Shown piece after piece: positions 1 through 7,046 of a stretch of DNA of 64,000 bases. The stretch is from Mesorhizobium sp. M1E.F.Ca.ET.045.02.1.1 (GTDB lineage: Bacteria; Pseudomonadota; Alphaproteobacteria; Rhizobiales; Rhizobiaceae), in contig NZ_CP034447.1 in NCBI RefSeq assembly GCF_003952485.1, positions 6,896,501-6,960,500 on the forward strand, written 5' to 3'. Numbering within the stretch: the stretch's first letter is position 1; each line of letters opens with the position of its first letter. Under the pieces are notes generated by a model. The model was not told the origin of the DNA and did no database searches. It saw only the letters and a list, made by a program, of their open reading frames with translations. The position numbers and the translations under genes were made by a program.

Positions 1-381
1 GATTTCGACTTTGAGCCGCATGTTGATCGGCGGCGTATCTTCGGAGCCGAACCGATAGACGAAGGTCAGGCGACCCTCCGTCTGTTTCCAGCGGGGGGCG
101 CCGAGCCAGGGATCGAGCGCCGACCGTAAGGCGTCCATTACGGCTCCGGCGGACTCCGCGCGCATCTGCACGAGGTCGATATCCTCGGAATAGCGGGCGG
201 CTGGCTTGAGATAGAGCTTGTAGAGCGCCGTCCCGCCACGAAATGCCAGGGCGTCGGCCAGCACCGGGTTGGAGAATATCTCCACCAGCGCTCGGCTGAT
301 GACGAGGTCTTGCTCGACCTGGATGTCCTGAACCCACGGCGCCTGCGCGCGCCATTCAGTGATGTAGTCGCGCGGGATCAT
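1..381 (-). CDS. AbiEii/AbiGii-type nucleotidyltransferase toxin (N-terminal 127 residues, cut by window edge)
   Basis: Reading the minus strand from the ATG at 381 gives an open frame to base 1 with no stop. It carries the nucleotidyltransferase signature FRGGTALYKLYL (about residues 48-59) followed by RYSEDIDLV (about 64-72), the GG[TS]-x-DxD pattern of the AbiEii family, which acts as the toxin of type IV toxin-antitoxin systems. The start overlaps the stop of the upstream antitoxin by four bases (ATGA), which indicates translational coupling. The C-terminal part lies to the left of the window, so integrity of the toxin cannot be judged. Confidence 0.88.
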   Translation of the reverse strand, partial: MIPRDYITEWRAQAPWVQDIQVEQDLVISRALVEIFSNPVLADALAFRGGTALYKLYLKPAARYSEDIDLVQMRAESAGAVMDALRSALDPWLGAPRWKQTEGRLTFVYRFGSEDTPPINMRLKVEI

Positions 382-1178
382 AGCTCGGACTCCACAGTGA
401 CATTGATGGAAAGCCGCCAGCCGTCATCACGAACGGCGTCTTGTTGCGAGGCGGCCGGCAATAGGACAGCCGTGCTGCGCGCGTGCTTGCGCACATAGGC
501 TTTGAGCGGTCCCGTCCGGTCGTCCGCACCGGCCTGATCCATCAGGTAGCCAAGCCTCTGCGCCCACGGCACGGGAGCGGTTTCGGCCGCGGCAACCAGT
601 TTTTCGGGATCGATGCTGTCGACGAGTTCTCCCAGGATCGTCGCGACCTGGTCGAAGCCGCCGACATGGTCGTGATAGCCGACGAGGTCGATCGCCGTGG
701 CCTCGGGGGTTGAGACAAGGACAGTCCCGCGCGGCGTGTTGAAGCTCTGGGTGGCCACAGACGCGATTTTTTTGCGAACGACGAATCCCACGCGTACCAC
801 GCCGCAAACGATAGGACGGCGCGCCCTGGCCACCATCACCTGAAATTCCTGGGGCCGATGATGGGCCGCGCCGTGGAACTGGGCGGCGGACAGCAAGCCC
901 GCATAGTAGGGCTGGCCTAGCCGTTCCATCAGGGCCGGAATGAACTGCTCGGCGGGCAGGCTGCCGAGAGACTGGTACTCCGGGGGCACTATGACGTAAA
1001 AACCTCGTGCCGGGGATGCGATCAGGCCCTGTTTACTCAAGCGATGCAGGGCCAGCTTCGTCGCAGCCGCCGAGACGCCAAGCGCGTCCTGGGCGTCGGA
1101 CGAGTTGAAGTGATAGCGCCCGCTGGCGGCGGAGCGGGAAATGAAGTCACGGGCGTGCAGGCGGGATGCTGATTTCAT
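378..1178 (-). CDS. AbiEi-type antitoxin / transcriptional regulator
   Basis: A 266-residue protein with an N-terminal winged-helix region (about residues 10-65; FNSSDAQDALGVSAAATKLA reads as a helix-turn-helix) and a C-terminal domain typical of AbiEi antitoxins, including the GTVLVSTPEATAIDLV stretch. It is directly upstream of and 4-bp overlapping with the AbiEii toxin. Known AbiEi proteins neutralise the toxin and repress their own operon by binding inverted repeats; a perfect 13-bp inverted repeat sits immediately before this start codon (1180-1212). No convincing Shine-Dalgarno is visible before the ATG at 1178. Confidence 0.85.
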   Translation of the reverse strand: MKSASRLHARDFISRSAASGRYHFNSSDAQDALGVSAAATKLALHRLSKQGLIASPARGFYVIVPPEYQSLGSLPAEQFIPALMERLGQPYYAGLLSAAQFHGAAHHRPQEFQVMVARARRPIVCGVVRVGFVVRKKIASVATQSFNTPRGTVLVSTPEATAIDLVGYHDHVGGFDQVATILGELVDSIDPEKLVAAAETAPVPWAQRLGYLMDQAGADDRTGPLKAYVRKHARSTAVLLPAASQQDAVRDDGWRLSINVTVESEL

Positions 1179-1179
1179 G

Positions 1180-1212
1180 TGCGCAAAGTATCATTTTTCG
1201 ATACTTTGCGCA
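1180..1212. promoter_or_regulatory. Perfect 13-bp inverted repeat in front of abiEi
   Basis: TGCGCAAAGTATC (1180-1192) and its exact complement (1200-1212) are separated by seven bases, one base upstream of the abiEi start codon. Position and symmetry fit an operator for the antitoxin. The repeat also contains the last codons and stop of the upstream gene (1191-1877), so it could act as that gene's hairpin as well. The operator role is inferred from known AbiEi autoregulation. Confidence 0.7.
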
Positions 1213-1877
1213 ATCAATTCTAGCCCCAACCTCTGTTCAGGAACGAGTCCCCGGCCAATGCGGATAACGTCATCAAGTGCCGAGCGTATCTGCGGCCGGG
1301 GAAACTCGGCATCGTCCCCCGAACCCTCCCCTACCTTAAGCACCGCATCAAGCTTGACTACCACGCCGGCAAGGGAAGCAGGGGGCGTTTCGGACAATAG
1401 CTCAAGCAGTTCCTCCGCTCGGTCGGCAGCCTCGCGCTCGGCCCGCAACGTTGCCGAATAGCCAATTTCCCTATCGGCAGCATCCCAGCGCGCCTGATGA
1501 GCCGCGAAGTCTGCTTCACCCCGCGCGCGCATTTCCGTATCTTCCGGACGATGATCGAGCACTTCGCGAAGCGCTCTAAGTGAATGCAGCGTCAAGCTCT
1601 CCCCCTCGCGCAGCATAATGGTTGCGCAAGGAAAGCCAACGGTCTCGGCGAGTATCCGCTCAAGGCGCTGCAGCTGACGGCACAGCCGTTCGGTGTGCTC
1701 GTGGGCCGCCTGCCATTTGCGCCACACTGCCACTGCGGGATCCGCGGATTGGTCTGTTTCCAAATCATTGCGGGCAAACGCATTTCGCTTTGATCCAACA
1801 ATTGCAATTGCCGTTCCCGCAAGTACCCTCCTCCGAGTGACGAGAGGCCGAGTCGTGGTATTGTCGGAATCACCCAT
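1191..1877 (-). CDS. Hypothetical protein with a Tat-like N-terminus
   Basis: 228 residues. The N-terminus carries TRRRVLAGTAIAIVG (about residues 14-28), which resembles a twin-arginine signal with a short hydrophobic stretch. The remainder is charged and helix-rich, with heptad-like segments around 55-75 and 105-160 that could form coiled coil. GGAG lies eight bases before the ATG, supporting this start. I do not recognise a functional family. It precedes abiEi in the same direction, and its 3' end overlaps the presumed abiE operator. It is probably an accessory gene exported or anchored at the membrane. Confidence 0.65.
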   Translation of the reverse strand: MGDSDNTTTRPLVTRRRVLAGTAIAIVGSKRNAFARNDLETDQSADPAVAVWRKWQAAHEHTERLCRQLQRLERILAETVGFPCATIMLREGESLTLHSLRALREVLDHRPEDTEMRARGEADFAAHQARWDAADREIGYSATLRAEREAADRAEELLELLSETPPASLAGVVVKLDAVLKVGEGSGDDAEFPRPQIRSALDDVIRIGRGLVPEQRLGLELIAQSIEK

Positions 1878-1968
1878 GATCCGAGCTCCTCAACAGCTTG
1901 GTTGTGGCGAGGTCGAATAGGGTGTTGCACCACCCTGTTCGGCCGCTTTGCACCCAAAAGTCTTAAAT

Positions 1969-2001
1969 GATGCCAAGGGTATTTTCAATACCTTAGGCAT
2001 C
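1969..2001. promoter_or_regulatory. Near-palindrome upstream of the small HTH gene
   Basis: GATGCCAAGGGTATT (1969-1983) faces AATACCTTAGGCATC (1987-2001) with two mismatches and a short centre, followed by another GATGCC at 2006-2011. It lies 27 bp before the likely start of the HTH gene at 2028. An operator role for autoregulation is inferred. Confidence 0.5.
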
Positions 2002-2027
2002 ATATGATGCCAATAGGATCATATTTA

Positions 2028-2276
2028 ATGATAACAAGTGAGCAGCTGAGGGCGGCACGGGCTCTGCTGCAATGGGATCAGAAGAAGCTAGCGGCAGCAT
2101 CAAAAGTTTCGACGGCAACAATCAAGCGCTTGGAGCCGCTCGCAGGGCCCTTACGGGCAAACCAAGTTACTGTCGAAGCTCTTCGTCGCGCGCTTGAAAC
2201 AGCTGGCGTCGAATTTATCCCAGAAAATGGCGGCGGACCAGGCGTCCGGCTTTCCCGTCCCTATGACGGCAAATGA
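2028..2276 (+). CDS. Small XRE/Cro-type helix-turn-helix protein
   Basis: 82 residues from the ATG at 2028, which has AGGA nine bases upstream; an in-frame ATG at 2004 lies closer to the palindrome and has no ribosome site. The protein begins MITSEQLRAARALLQWDQ and continues KLAAASKVSTATIKRLE, a classic XRE helix-turn-helix covering about residues 4-40, then an RRALETAGVEFIPENGGGPGVRL tail typical of rhizobial single-domain XRE regulators. It is likely an autoregulated DNA-binding protein or orphan antitoxin; no partner toxin follows on the same strand. The broken Fic gene lies opposite just downstream. Confidence 0.75.
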   Translation: MITSEQLRAARALLQWDQKKLAAASKVSTATIKRLEPLAGPLRANQVTVEALRRALETAGVEFIPENGGGPGVRLSRPYDGK

Positions 2277-2358
2277 CGCCCGGCGGAAGCCACGGCGCCT
2301 CTGGCCCTCGACCATAGACGCACCGGCATTGGCCATGAGCGCCTTAAACTATGCAGAG

Positions 2359-2591
2359 CTAGCCGGCCTTCATTAGGCGACGATACCTATTCGGCGCCGT
2401 CCGGCGAAAGGTTCCGGCCCATCTCCACACCTCGCCGAACATCCGCTTGTGCACGCCAGCACGAAGCCGATGTTCAGCAGGGCGCCCGGCCGGACCCGTC
2501 CGCCGCGCGCCCAGGCCGCGCCCTTGATGATATTCTCCTGCTCGGCTTCGTTGAGATCGGCGCGGTGTCTGATCCAGCTTTGTAGGTGCAT
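2359..2591 (-). pseudogene. Fragment of a Fic-family protein (mobile mystery protein B-like), frameshifted
   Basis: The minus strand encodes WIRHRADLNEAEQENIIKGA then LLNIGFVLA. After a frameshift at about 2450 it continues VHKRMFGEVWRWAGTFRRT and stops at 2359. These pieces match the N-terminal part of Fic/DOC proteins of the mobile mystery B type, which carry an LNEWEQ..NI motif followed by LHKRMFGDVWRWAGTFR. The HPFxxGNGR catalytic motif is absent because the gene is cut short. This is a clear remnant that cannot make an active AMP-transferase. It suggests a former Fic module in this accessory region. Confidence 0.72.
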
Positions 2592-2593
2592 TT

Positions 2594-2628
2594 GGCGACT
2601 AGCAATGATGGAGGGGGCTTGCCGCGGG
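2594..2628. repeat. 35-bp imperfect repeat, copy 1
   Basis: Matches the copy at 5112-5146 at 31 of 35 positions (shared core CAATGATG then GGGGGCTTGCCG). The two copies lie on either side of the VapBC, IS256 and membrane-gene segment in the same orientation. They may be remnants of a duplicated mobile-element end. Confidence 0.6.
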
Positions 2629-2694
2629 CGGCGAGGTCGAGATCGGCCGAGGCTCCTCCGACGCCACCTCCCCGGTCGTGGCACCCGACAACCT

Positions 2695-3026
2695 GGCTGA
2701 AGTTGGCTCGGGTTGGCCAATGGCCCGTTGTTCCTGCGGGTGATTGGGCAAGGCAAGGCTGTCGGCGCCGAGCGATTGAACGAACAGGAGGTGGCCCGGC
2801 TGATCAAGCGTGCAGCAGTCACCGGCCGCGTCCGTGGCGACCTGTCGGAAGGCGAACGCGGCCAAATGTTTGCCGGCCATTCACTGCAGGACTCGCCTCC
2901 TCGGCCGAGGTCGACGAGCGCTAGGTGCAAAAGCAGGTCGGCCACGCCTCGGCCGAAATGACGCGAAAATGTCAGCGCCGGCCCGATCGGTTCCGAGTCA
3001 ACCTAGCCAAGGCGAGCGGACTGTAG
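2695..3026 (+). pseudogene. Tyrosine recombinase (integrase) fragment with frameshift and nonsense codon
   Basis: The frame from about 2695 gives ANGPLFLRVIGQGKAVGAER, then EQEVARLIKRAA and FAGHSL. A frameshift at about 2887 moves to AGLASSAEVDER, a TAG at 2922-2924 sits where a tyrosine codon is expected, and VQKQVGHASAEMTRK follows to a stop at 3026. The H-x-x-R...LGHAS..MT.(K/R)Y arrangement is the C-terminal catalytic region of phage-type tyrosine recombinases. The catalytic Tyr position reads Cys (RKCQRR). The N-terminal half is missing. This is a dead integrase marking past insertion here. Confidence 0.8.
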
Positions 3027-3086
3027 GAACAAAAGGCTTCCTCCCTCCCCTGCCTGACCACAAGACTGTGTGTCCGAACAAATCGC

Positions 3087-3491
3087 TCAGCTGTTCGGGG
3101 TGATCAGTTTCAATGATGGAAAATAGGTGCGGTAGCGGCCGACGTCGCGGGTGAGCAGCGGCAGCCCGTTGACGGCAGCATGGGCTCCAATGAAGAAGTC
3201 GGGTAACACGCCGGTGCGTGATCCGCCCGACTTGCGATACTGCGTAAAGACCTTTCCAGCGAGAAACAGGGCGTCTCGCGGCATCGGGGCGATCTCCAGC
3301 CCCGCCTCAACTACAAACGCCTCGAGATCCTCGATGCGTTCATATCGAACGCCAAGCTCGGCATAGACAGCATCGTTGATCAGCAGAGGTCCATTGAGGC
3401 TCGCCGCCTCCAGCTGAGCGATCGACCAATCCGCCCAATTCGGATCATCAGTGACAAGGTCGAGCAGAACGTTGGTGTCGACCAGTGTCAC
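3087..3491 (-). CDS. VapC-type PIN-domain toxin
   Basis: 134 residues. It starts MTLVDTNVLLDLV with the first PIN aspartate at residue 5, has an acidic residue in AVYAELGVRY, and ends with GVLPDFFIGAHAAVNGLPLLTRD carrying the remaining acidic residues. The length and motif order fit VapC ribonucleases of type II toxin-antitoxin systems. The start overlaps the antitoxin stop by four bases (ATGA, 3488-3491). PIN toxins usually cleave tRNA or rRNA; the target here is unknown. It appears intact. Confidence 0.88.
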   Translation of the reverse strand: MTLVDTNVLLDLVTDDPNWADWSIAQLEAASLNGPLLINDAVYAELGVRYERIEDLEAFVVEAGLEIAPMPRDALFLAGKVFTQYRKSGGSRTGVLPDFFIGAHAAVNGLPLLTRDVGRYRTYFPSLKLITPNS

Positions 3492-3721
3492 GCTTCGCCA
3501 CGCGTCAGTGCCATGATCGCGTCGGTACCGAGCCCCTTGCCGGCATGACCACGCAATTTCGCGAAGCGGCTCGCCGGCGGCTCCTTGTCGGCGCGTGCAA
3601 GCACCACGCTACCATCGGCAGCGCGGCGGAAATCAACCTTGCTGCCCGGACCGATGCCGAGGAGATCGCGGACCGGTTTCGGGATGGTCACCTGTCCCTT
3701 GGCTGTGACTGTAGTGGTCAT
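3488..3721 (-). CDS. VapB-type AbrB/SpoVT antitoxin
   Basis: 77 residues. The N-terminal MTTTVTAKGQVTIPKPVRDLLGI is the swapped-hairpin AbrB DNA-binding fold (residues 1-45), and the C-terminal tail from about residue 50 would wrap the toxin. It precedes and overlaps the PIN toxin. An 8-bp perfect inverted repeat lies 12 bp upstream of the start (3733-3760), fitting autorepression of the pair. Confidence 0.88.
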   Translation of the reverse strand: MTTTVTAKGQVTIPKPVRDLLGIGPGSKVDFRRAADGSVVLARADKEPPASRFAKLRGHAGKGLGTDAIMALTRGEA

Positions 3722-3732
3722 GGTCGCCTTCC

Positions 3733-3760
3733 GTAATACCAGATTTACAGAAGGTATTAC
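3733..3760. promoter_or_regulatory. Likely operator of the VapB/VapC pair
   Basis: GTAATACC (3733-3740) and GGTATTAC (3753-3760) are exact complements separated by 12 bases, just upstream of the antitoxin start at 3721. AbrB-fold antitoxins bind such repeats; the role here is inferred. Confidence 0.6.
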
Positions 3761-3775
3761 CTTAGGGTCAAATTT

Positions 3776-4162
3776 TCAACCAGGTCCGATCGTTCGCTCG
3801 TAGCTCCGCTTTTTGTACGGCGCCCTTGAGCCAATCCGCATATGTCGAAAGATTGCGATTTTCATCGATCTGGTGACGGCATGTCGATCGAACAGCTCGG
3901 TGGAGAAGCGACCAGCCCGGTCCTGCGGAACCCGCAGTTCGAGCTTGCCGACACGGGTGACAAGGGTGCGGCCGTAATAGCCAGAGCGATAGCCGAGCCG
4001 CTCCGGCGTTCGCTCGCTCTTCGAAGCATCCAGCGCCTCGTCCATCTCGGCCTCGAGCACCTCCTGCATCACCGCGCGGATCACCTCGTGCAATCCATCC
4101 GGGTTCGAAAGCAGAATGTCTTTGACGGCGGCTATGGCGGATTTATCTTCAGTCTTGGTCAT
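3776..4162 (-). pseudogene. IS256-family (mutator) transposase remnant, N-terminal part only
   Basis: The 128-residue frame begins with an N-terminal IS256 transposase region: LLSNPDGLHEVIRAVMQEVL, then EAEMDEALDASKSERTPERL, then GYRSGYYGR and LELRVPQDRAGRFSTELF. The full family is near 400 residues and has a DDE core, which is absent. After about residue 95 the match ends; a different frame (reading about NLSTYADWLKGAVQKAELR) takes over before the stop, so the element is broken by deletion and joining. The C-terminal tail of this frame is therefore probably not native. Confidence 0.78.
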
Positions 4163-4485
4163 GGTGGCGTTCCTTCGCGGGAATCGGTGACGTGAACAAT
4201 CACCAGCCTGCCATGACCGCCCTCTCGCAGCGAATTTGCAGAACTCTCAGCACACTACCATCCTCCGGCTCCAGCGGAGTTGCGTCTTCCGGCTCCCGAA
4301 AAAGGTCTGTCACGGCTCGTTCCACAAGTCGCGATCCAGGACATCGCGGATATATAAGCCTCGATGCGCGCTTCGTTCCGGCATCGTCGGTCTCCTGCGC
4401 CTTTAGGGACGCCCGACCGAGACCGGACGATCAGCCCTACCCTGCCTTGAAGCTCCAGCGAGTCGGTCGGAAACCCGGCCGGACA
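4163..4485. other. Gene-free stretch, probably leader/left end of the IS256 remnant
   Basis: No frame here resembles a protein. The bases next to the transposase start (about 4163-4260) are probably the untranslated leader of the insertion sequence. I could not find a matching terminal inverted repeat on the other side, so the element boundary is not fixed. Confidence 0.35.
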
Positions 4486-4996
4486 TCAGGCGCCTTGGAT
4501 GGCAATTGCCGTGGTCAGCAGGATCAGGCTCAGCATCGCCAACACCGCGCGCAGAACGTGCGAGAGTTCCCACCGGTCACGAAACGCCGTCCACTCTTGC
4601 GTCGGCACAAGTGCGTCCCTGTCGCTGCCCTGGGTTGCGAAGAAATGCTTCGCCGGCGCGGGTCAATTCCACCTCTTGCAGCCAGTGCTCGTTGATCGGC
4701 TGGGTCATGAACCAGAAGACAAGCTGCATAATCAGGAGCCCGGTCAACGCGCAGGCAATCAGCCAGAGCTCGACAGAGCCGCTCGACGTCAGCATCAACG
4801 CAAATGTCGCGACGATCCCGCCGACCTCGGCGATACCGCCTCCGATCGTGAAGCCCGGATAGTAGATCCGCTGGACAACAAAATACTCTTGCCTGCCGAG
4901 CCGCATTTTGCCCGGCAGCTCCAGCGCGTGGGCGAGCGCCATGGCCATCGCGCTCGCCACGAGGATGACGGTCAGGACCTCCCCGAAAACATACAT
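4486..4996 (-). pseudogene. Four-helix membrane protein gene with a single frameshift
   Basis: From the ATG at 4996 (GAGAGG about eight bases upstream) the protein starts MYVFGEVLTVILVASAMAMA and has helices at about 5-23, 53-75 and 83-105, ending INEHWLQEVELTRAG. At about 4645 the reading frame shifts; the +1 frame continues FFATQGSDRDALVPTQEW, then WELSHVLRAVLAMLSLILL, a fourth helix, to a TGA at 4486. Both halves read as one DUF1772-like small membrane protein of about 169 residues. It may be a genuine pseudogene or a sequencing error; the flanking DNA is decayed, which favours the former. Confidence 0.65.
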
Positions 4997-5111
4997 CGAT
5001 GGACCTCTCACTCCGGCCTGACTGCTTCGTAAAAGCAGCTTCGATGAATTCGAGTGACGCTCAGATCGAACGTGACGGTCCAGACCGGGTTCCATCGAGC
5101 AAGAAGGGCGT

Positions 5112-5146
5112 GCCGACTAACAATGATGAAGGGGGCTTGCCGTGGG
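5112..5146. repeat. 35-bp imperfect repeat, copy 2
   Basis: Same orientation as the copy at 2594-2628, 31 of 35 bases identical. It lies in the otherwise gene-free 4997-5302 interval, in which I see no other feature. Confidence 0.6.
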
Positions 5147-5302
5147 CTTCCTCACACCAGTCGCACATGGCGCGCTGGATGCGTCGTCACCTGGGCGGAA
5201 CGCCCGGTCGTTGCGAAGCAAGGCGTCGACCTAAACCTTTTCCGCCGACAGACGTTGTTCCTTCTAGACGGACCGAGCGACGGCCAGCGGAGAGACCACC
5301 CG

Positions 5303-7015
5303 ATGTATTTCATGGCATTGGCCACCGACTACGATGGCACGCTGGCGCAAGACGGCTTGGTTGCCGCAAGCACGCTCTCGGCGCTGGAGAAGCTGAAGGA
5401 GTCCGGCCGCAAGCTCATCCTGGTCACCGGCCGCGAATTGCCCGACCTCAAGGAGGTTTTTCCAGAGATCGGCCTGTTCGACAAGGTGGTCGCGGAAAAC
5501 GGCGCGCTAATCTACACCCCGGCCAGCGAGGAGGAGCGCACGATCTCGCCCTCCCCTTCCGCCAACCTCGTCGACAAACTGAAAAAGCGCGGCGTCAAGC
5601 CGCTCTCAGTCGGGCGCTCGATCGTCGCCACCTGGGAACCGCACCAGGCAACGGTGCTCGACGTCATCAAGAAGCTCGGCCTGGAGCTGGAGATCATCTT
5701 CAACAAGGGCGCAGTGATGATCCTGCCCAGCGGCATCAACAAGGCGACGGGACTGGCAGCCGCGCTCGCGGACCTCCGGCTTTCGCCACACAATGTGGTC
5801 GCAGTCGGCGATGCCGAGAACGACCACGCCTTCCTCAGGGCCTCGGGCTGCAGCGTTGCCGTCGCCAACGCATTGCCGGCGGTAAAGGAAACCGCAGATC
5901 TCGTCACGAAAGAGGCGCGCGGCAAGGGCGTCGAGGAACTGATTCGCAAGCTGACCCAGCGCGACCATCTGGTGGCGCGAAAGCGCTCGCGAGGTGTCCT
6001 GCTTGGCACTGCCCGCGGCAAGGAGGTCTATCTGTCGCCGGTCGACACGGTTCTGATTGCTGGAAGCTCCGGTATCGGTAAGTCCACATTGGCCACGGCG
6101 CTGACCGAACGGCTTATCGAAAAAGGGTTGCAGTTCTGCATCTTTGACCCGGAAGGCGACTATGGCGGGCTGCAGGGCGCGGTGCCCCTCGGCGATGCTT
6201 CGAGCGCGCCGAGCAAGGACCAACTACTGGAGCTGATCGACAGGCCGGGCACCAATGTCGTGGTCAACGGGCTGGCGCTGAAGGTCGACGAGCGGCCCGA
6301 TTTCTTTGCCGAACTGTTGCCCGGGCTTGGGAGCGTCCGCTACCGCACGGCAAGGCCGCATTGGCTGATCATCGACGAGGCGCACCATCTCCTGCCCAAG
6401 AAGCGCGAAGACACGCGCGCGGTGCTTTCGCTCGAGCTACCCGGCACGGTGCTGATCACAGTGCATCCGGAAGCGATCTCGACGGGTGTCTTGCGCCTGG
6501 TTACGGCAGTGATCGCGCTCGGCCCGAAAGCCAAGGGCGTCATCAAGACCTTCTGCAAGGAGATCGGATTGGAGGCGCCGAAGAATATTCCGACGCCGAA
6601 GGGCGACCGCGTGCTGTTGTGGCGGCCGCAGAAAGGCAAGAAATCTTTCACCGTCAAGGCGATCGAACCCGACCAATCGCTGAAGCGGCACAGCCGAAAA
6701 TATGCCGAAGGCGAGCTCAACGAGGCAGGCAGCTTCTATTTCACCGGACCGAAGAAGGCGATGAATCTGCGGGCCCACAATCTGATCATTTTCGCCCGGA
6801 TGGCGGAAGGCATCGACGACAAGACCTGGGAATATCACCTGCACGCCGGCGACTATTCCAAATGGTTCCGCCAACAGATCCGGGACAAGGAGCTGGCCCG
6901 CGAGACGGCCAAGGCCGAGAGGGACAAGCGTCTATCGCCCGAGGAGAGCCGCAAGCTCGTGCTGGAGGCGGTGCGCCGCCGCTACACGGCGCCTGCCACG
7001 GCTCCGGAAAATTAA
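5303..7015 (+). CDS. HAD-superfamily phosphatase fused to a HerA-like P-loop ATPase
   Basis: 570 residues from the ATG at 5303, which has GGAGAG eight bases upstream. Residues 1-220 form a Cof-type HAD phosphatase: nucleophile motif LATDYDGTLA, LILVTGRELPDL, and VVAVGDAENDHAFLRASG as the metal-binding motif. Residues 235-480 form an ATPase: Walker A AGSSGIGKSTLA (about 258-269), FCIFDPEGDYGGL, and Walker B HWLIIDEAHHLLP. DPEGDY and DEAH are typical of HerA/FtsK-related DUF87 ATPases. The C-terminus (residues 480-570) is basic and helical. It may couple sugar-phosphate hydrolysis to an ATP-driven motor, but no such role is proven. Both domains look intact. Confidence 0.85.
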   Translation: MYFMALATDYDGTLAQDGLVAASTLSALEKLKESGRKLILVTGRELPDLKEVFPEIGLFDKVVAENGALIYTPASEEERTISPSPSANLVDKLKKRGVKPLSVGRSIVATWEPHQATVLDVIKKLGLELEIIFNKGAVMILPSGINKATGLAAALADLRLSPHNVVAVGDAENDHAFLRASGCSVAVANALPAVKETADLVTKEARGKGVEELIRKLTQRDHLVARKRSRGVLLGTARGKEVYLSPVDTVLIAGSSGIGKSTLATALTERLIEKGLQFCIFDPEGDYGGLQGAVPLGDASSAPSKDQLLELIDRPGTNVVVNGLALKVDERPDFFAELLPGLGSVRYRTARPHWLIIDEAHHLLPKKREDTRAVLSLELPGTVLITVHPEAISTGVLRLVTAVIALGPKAKGVIKTFCKEIGLEAPKNIPTPKGDRVLLWRPQKGKKSFTVKAIEPDQSLKRHSRKYAEGELNEAGSFYFTGPKKAMNLRAHNLIIFARMAEGIDDKTWEYHLHAGDYSKWFRQQIRDKELARETAKAERDKRLSPEESRKLVLEAVRRRYTAPATAPEN

Positions 7016-7046
7016 AATTGGAACTCGCCGATCCGGCCGAGCCGCC

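Noticed and set aside
4192..4695. 167-codon plus-strand frame next to the IS256 remnant
   Set aside because: It overlaps the frameshifted membrane gene on the other strand and shows no motif; Ser/Arg-rich shadow.
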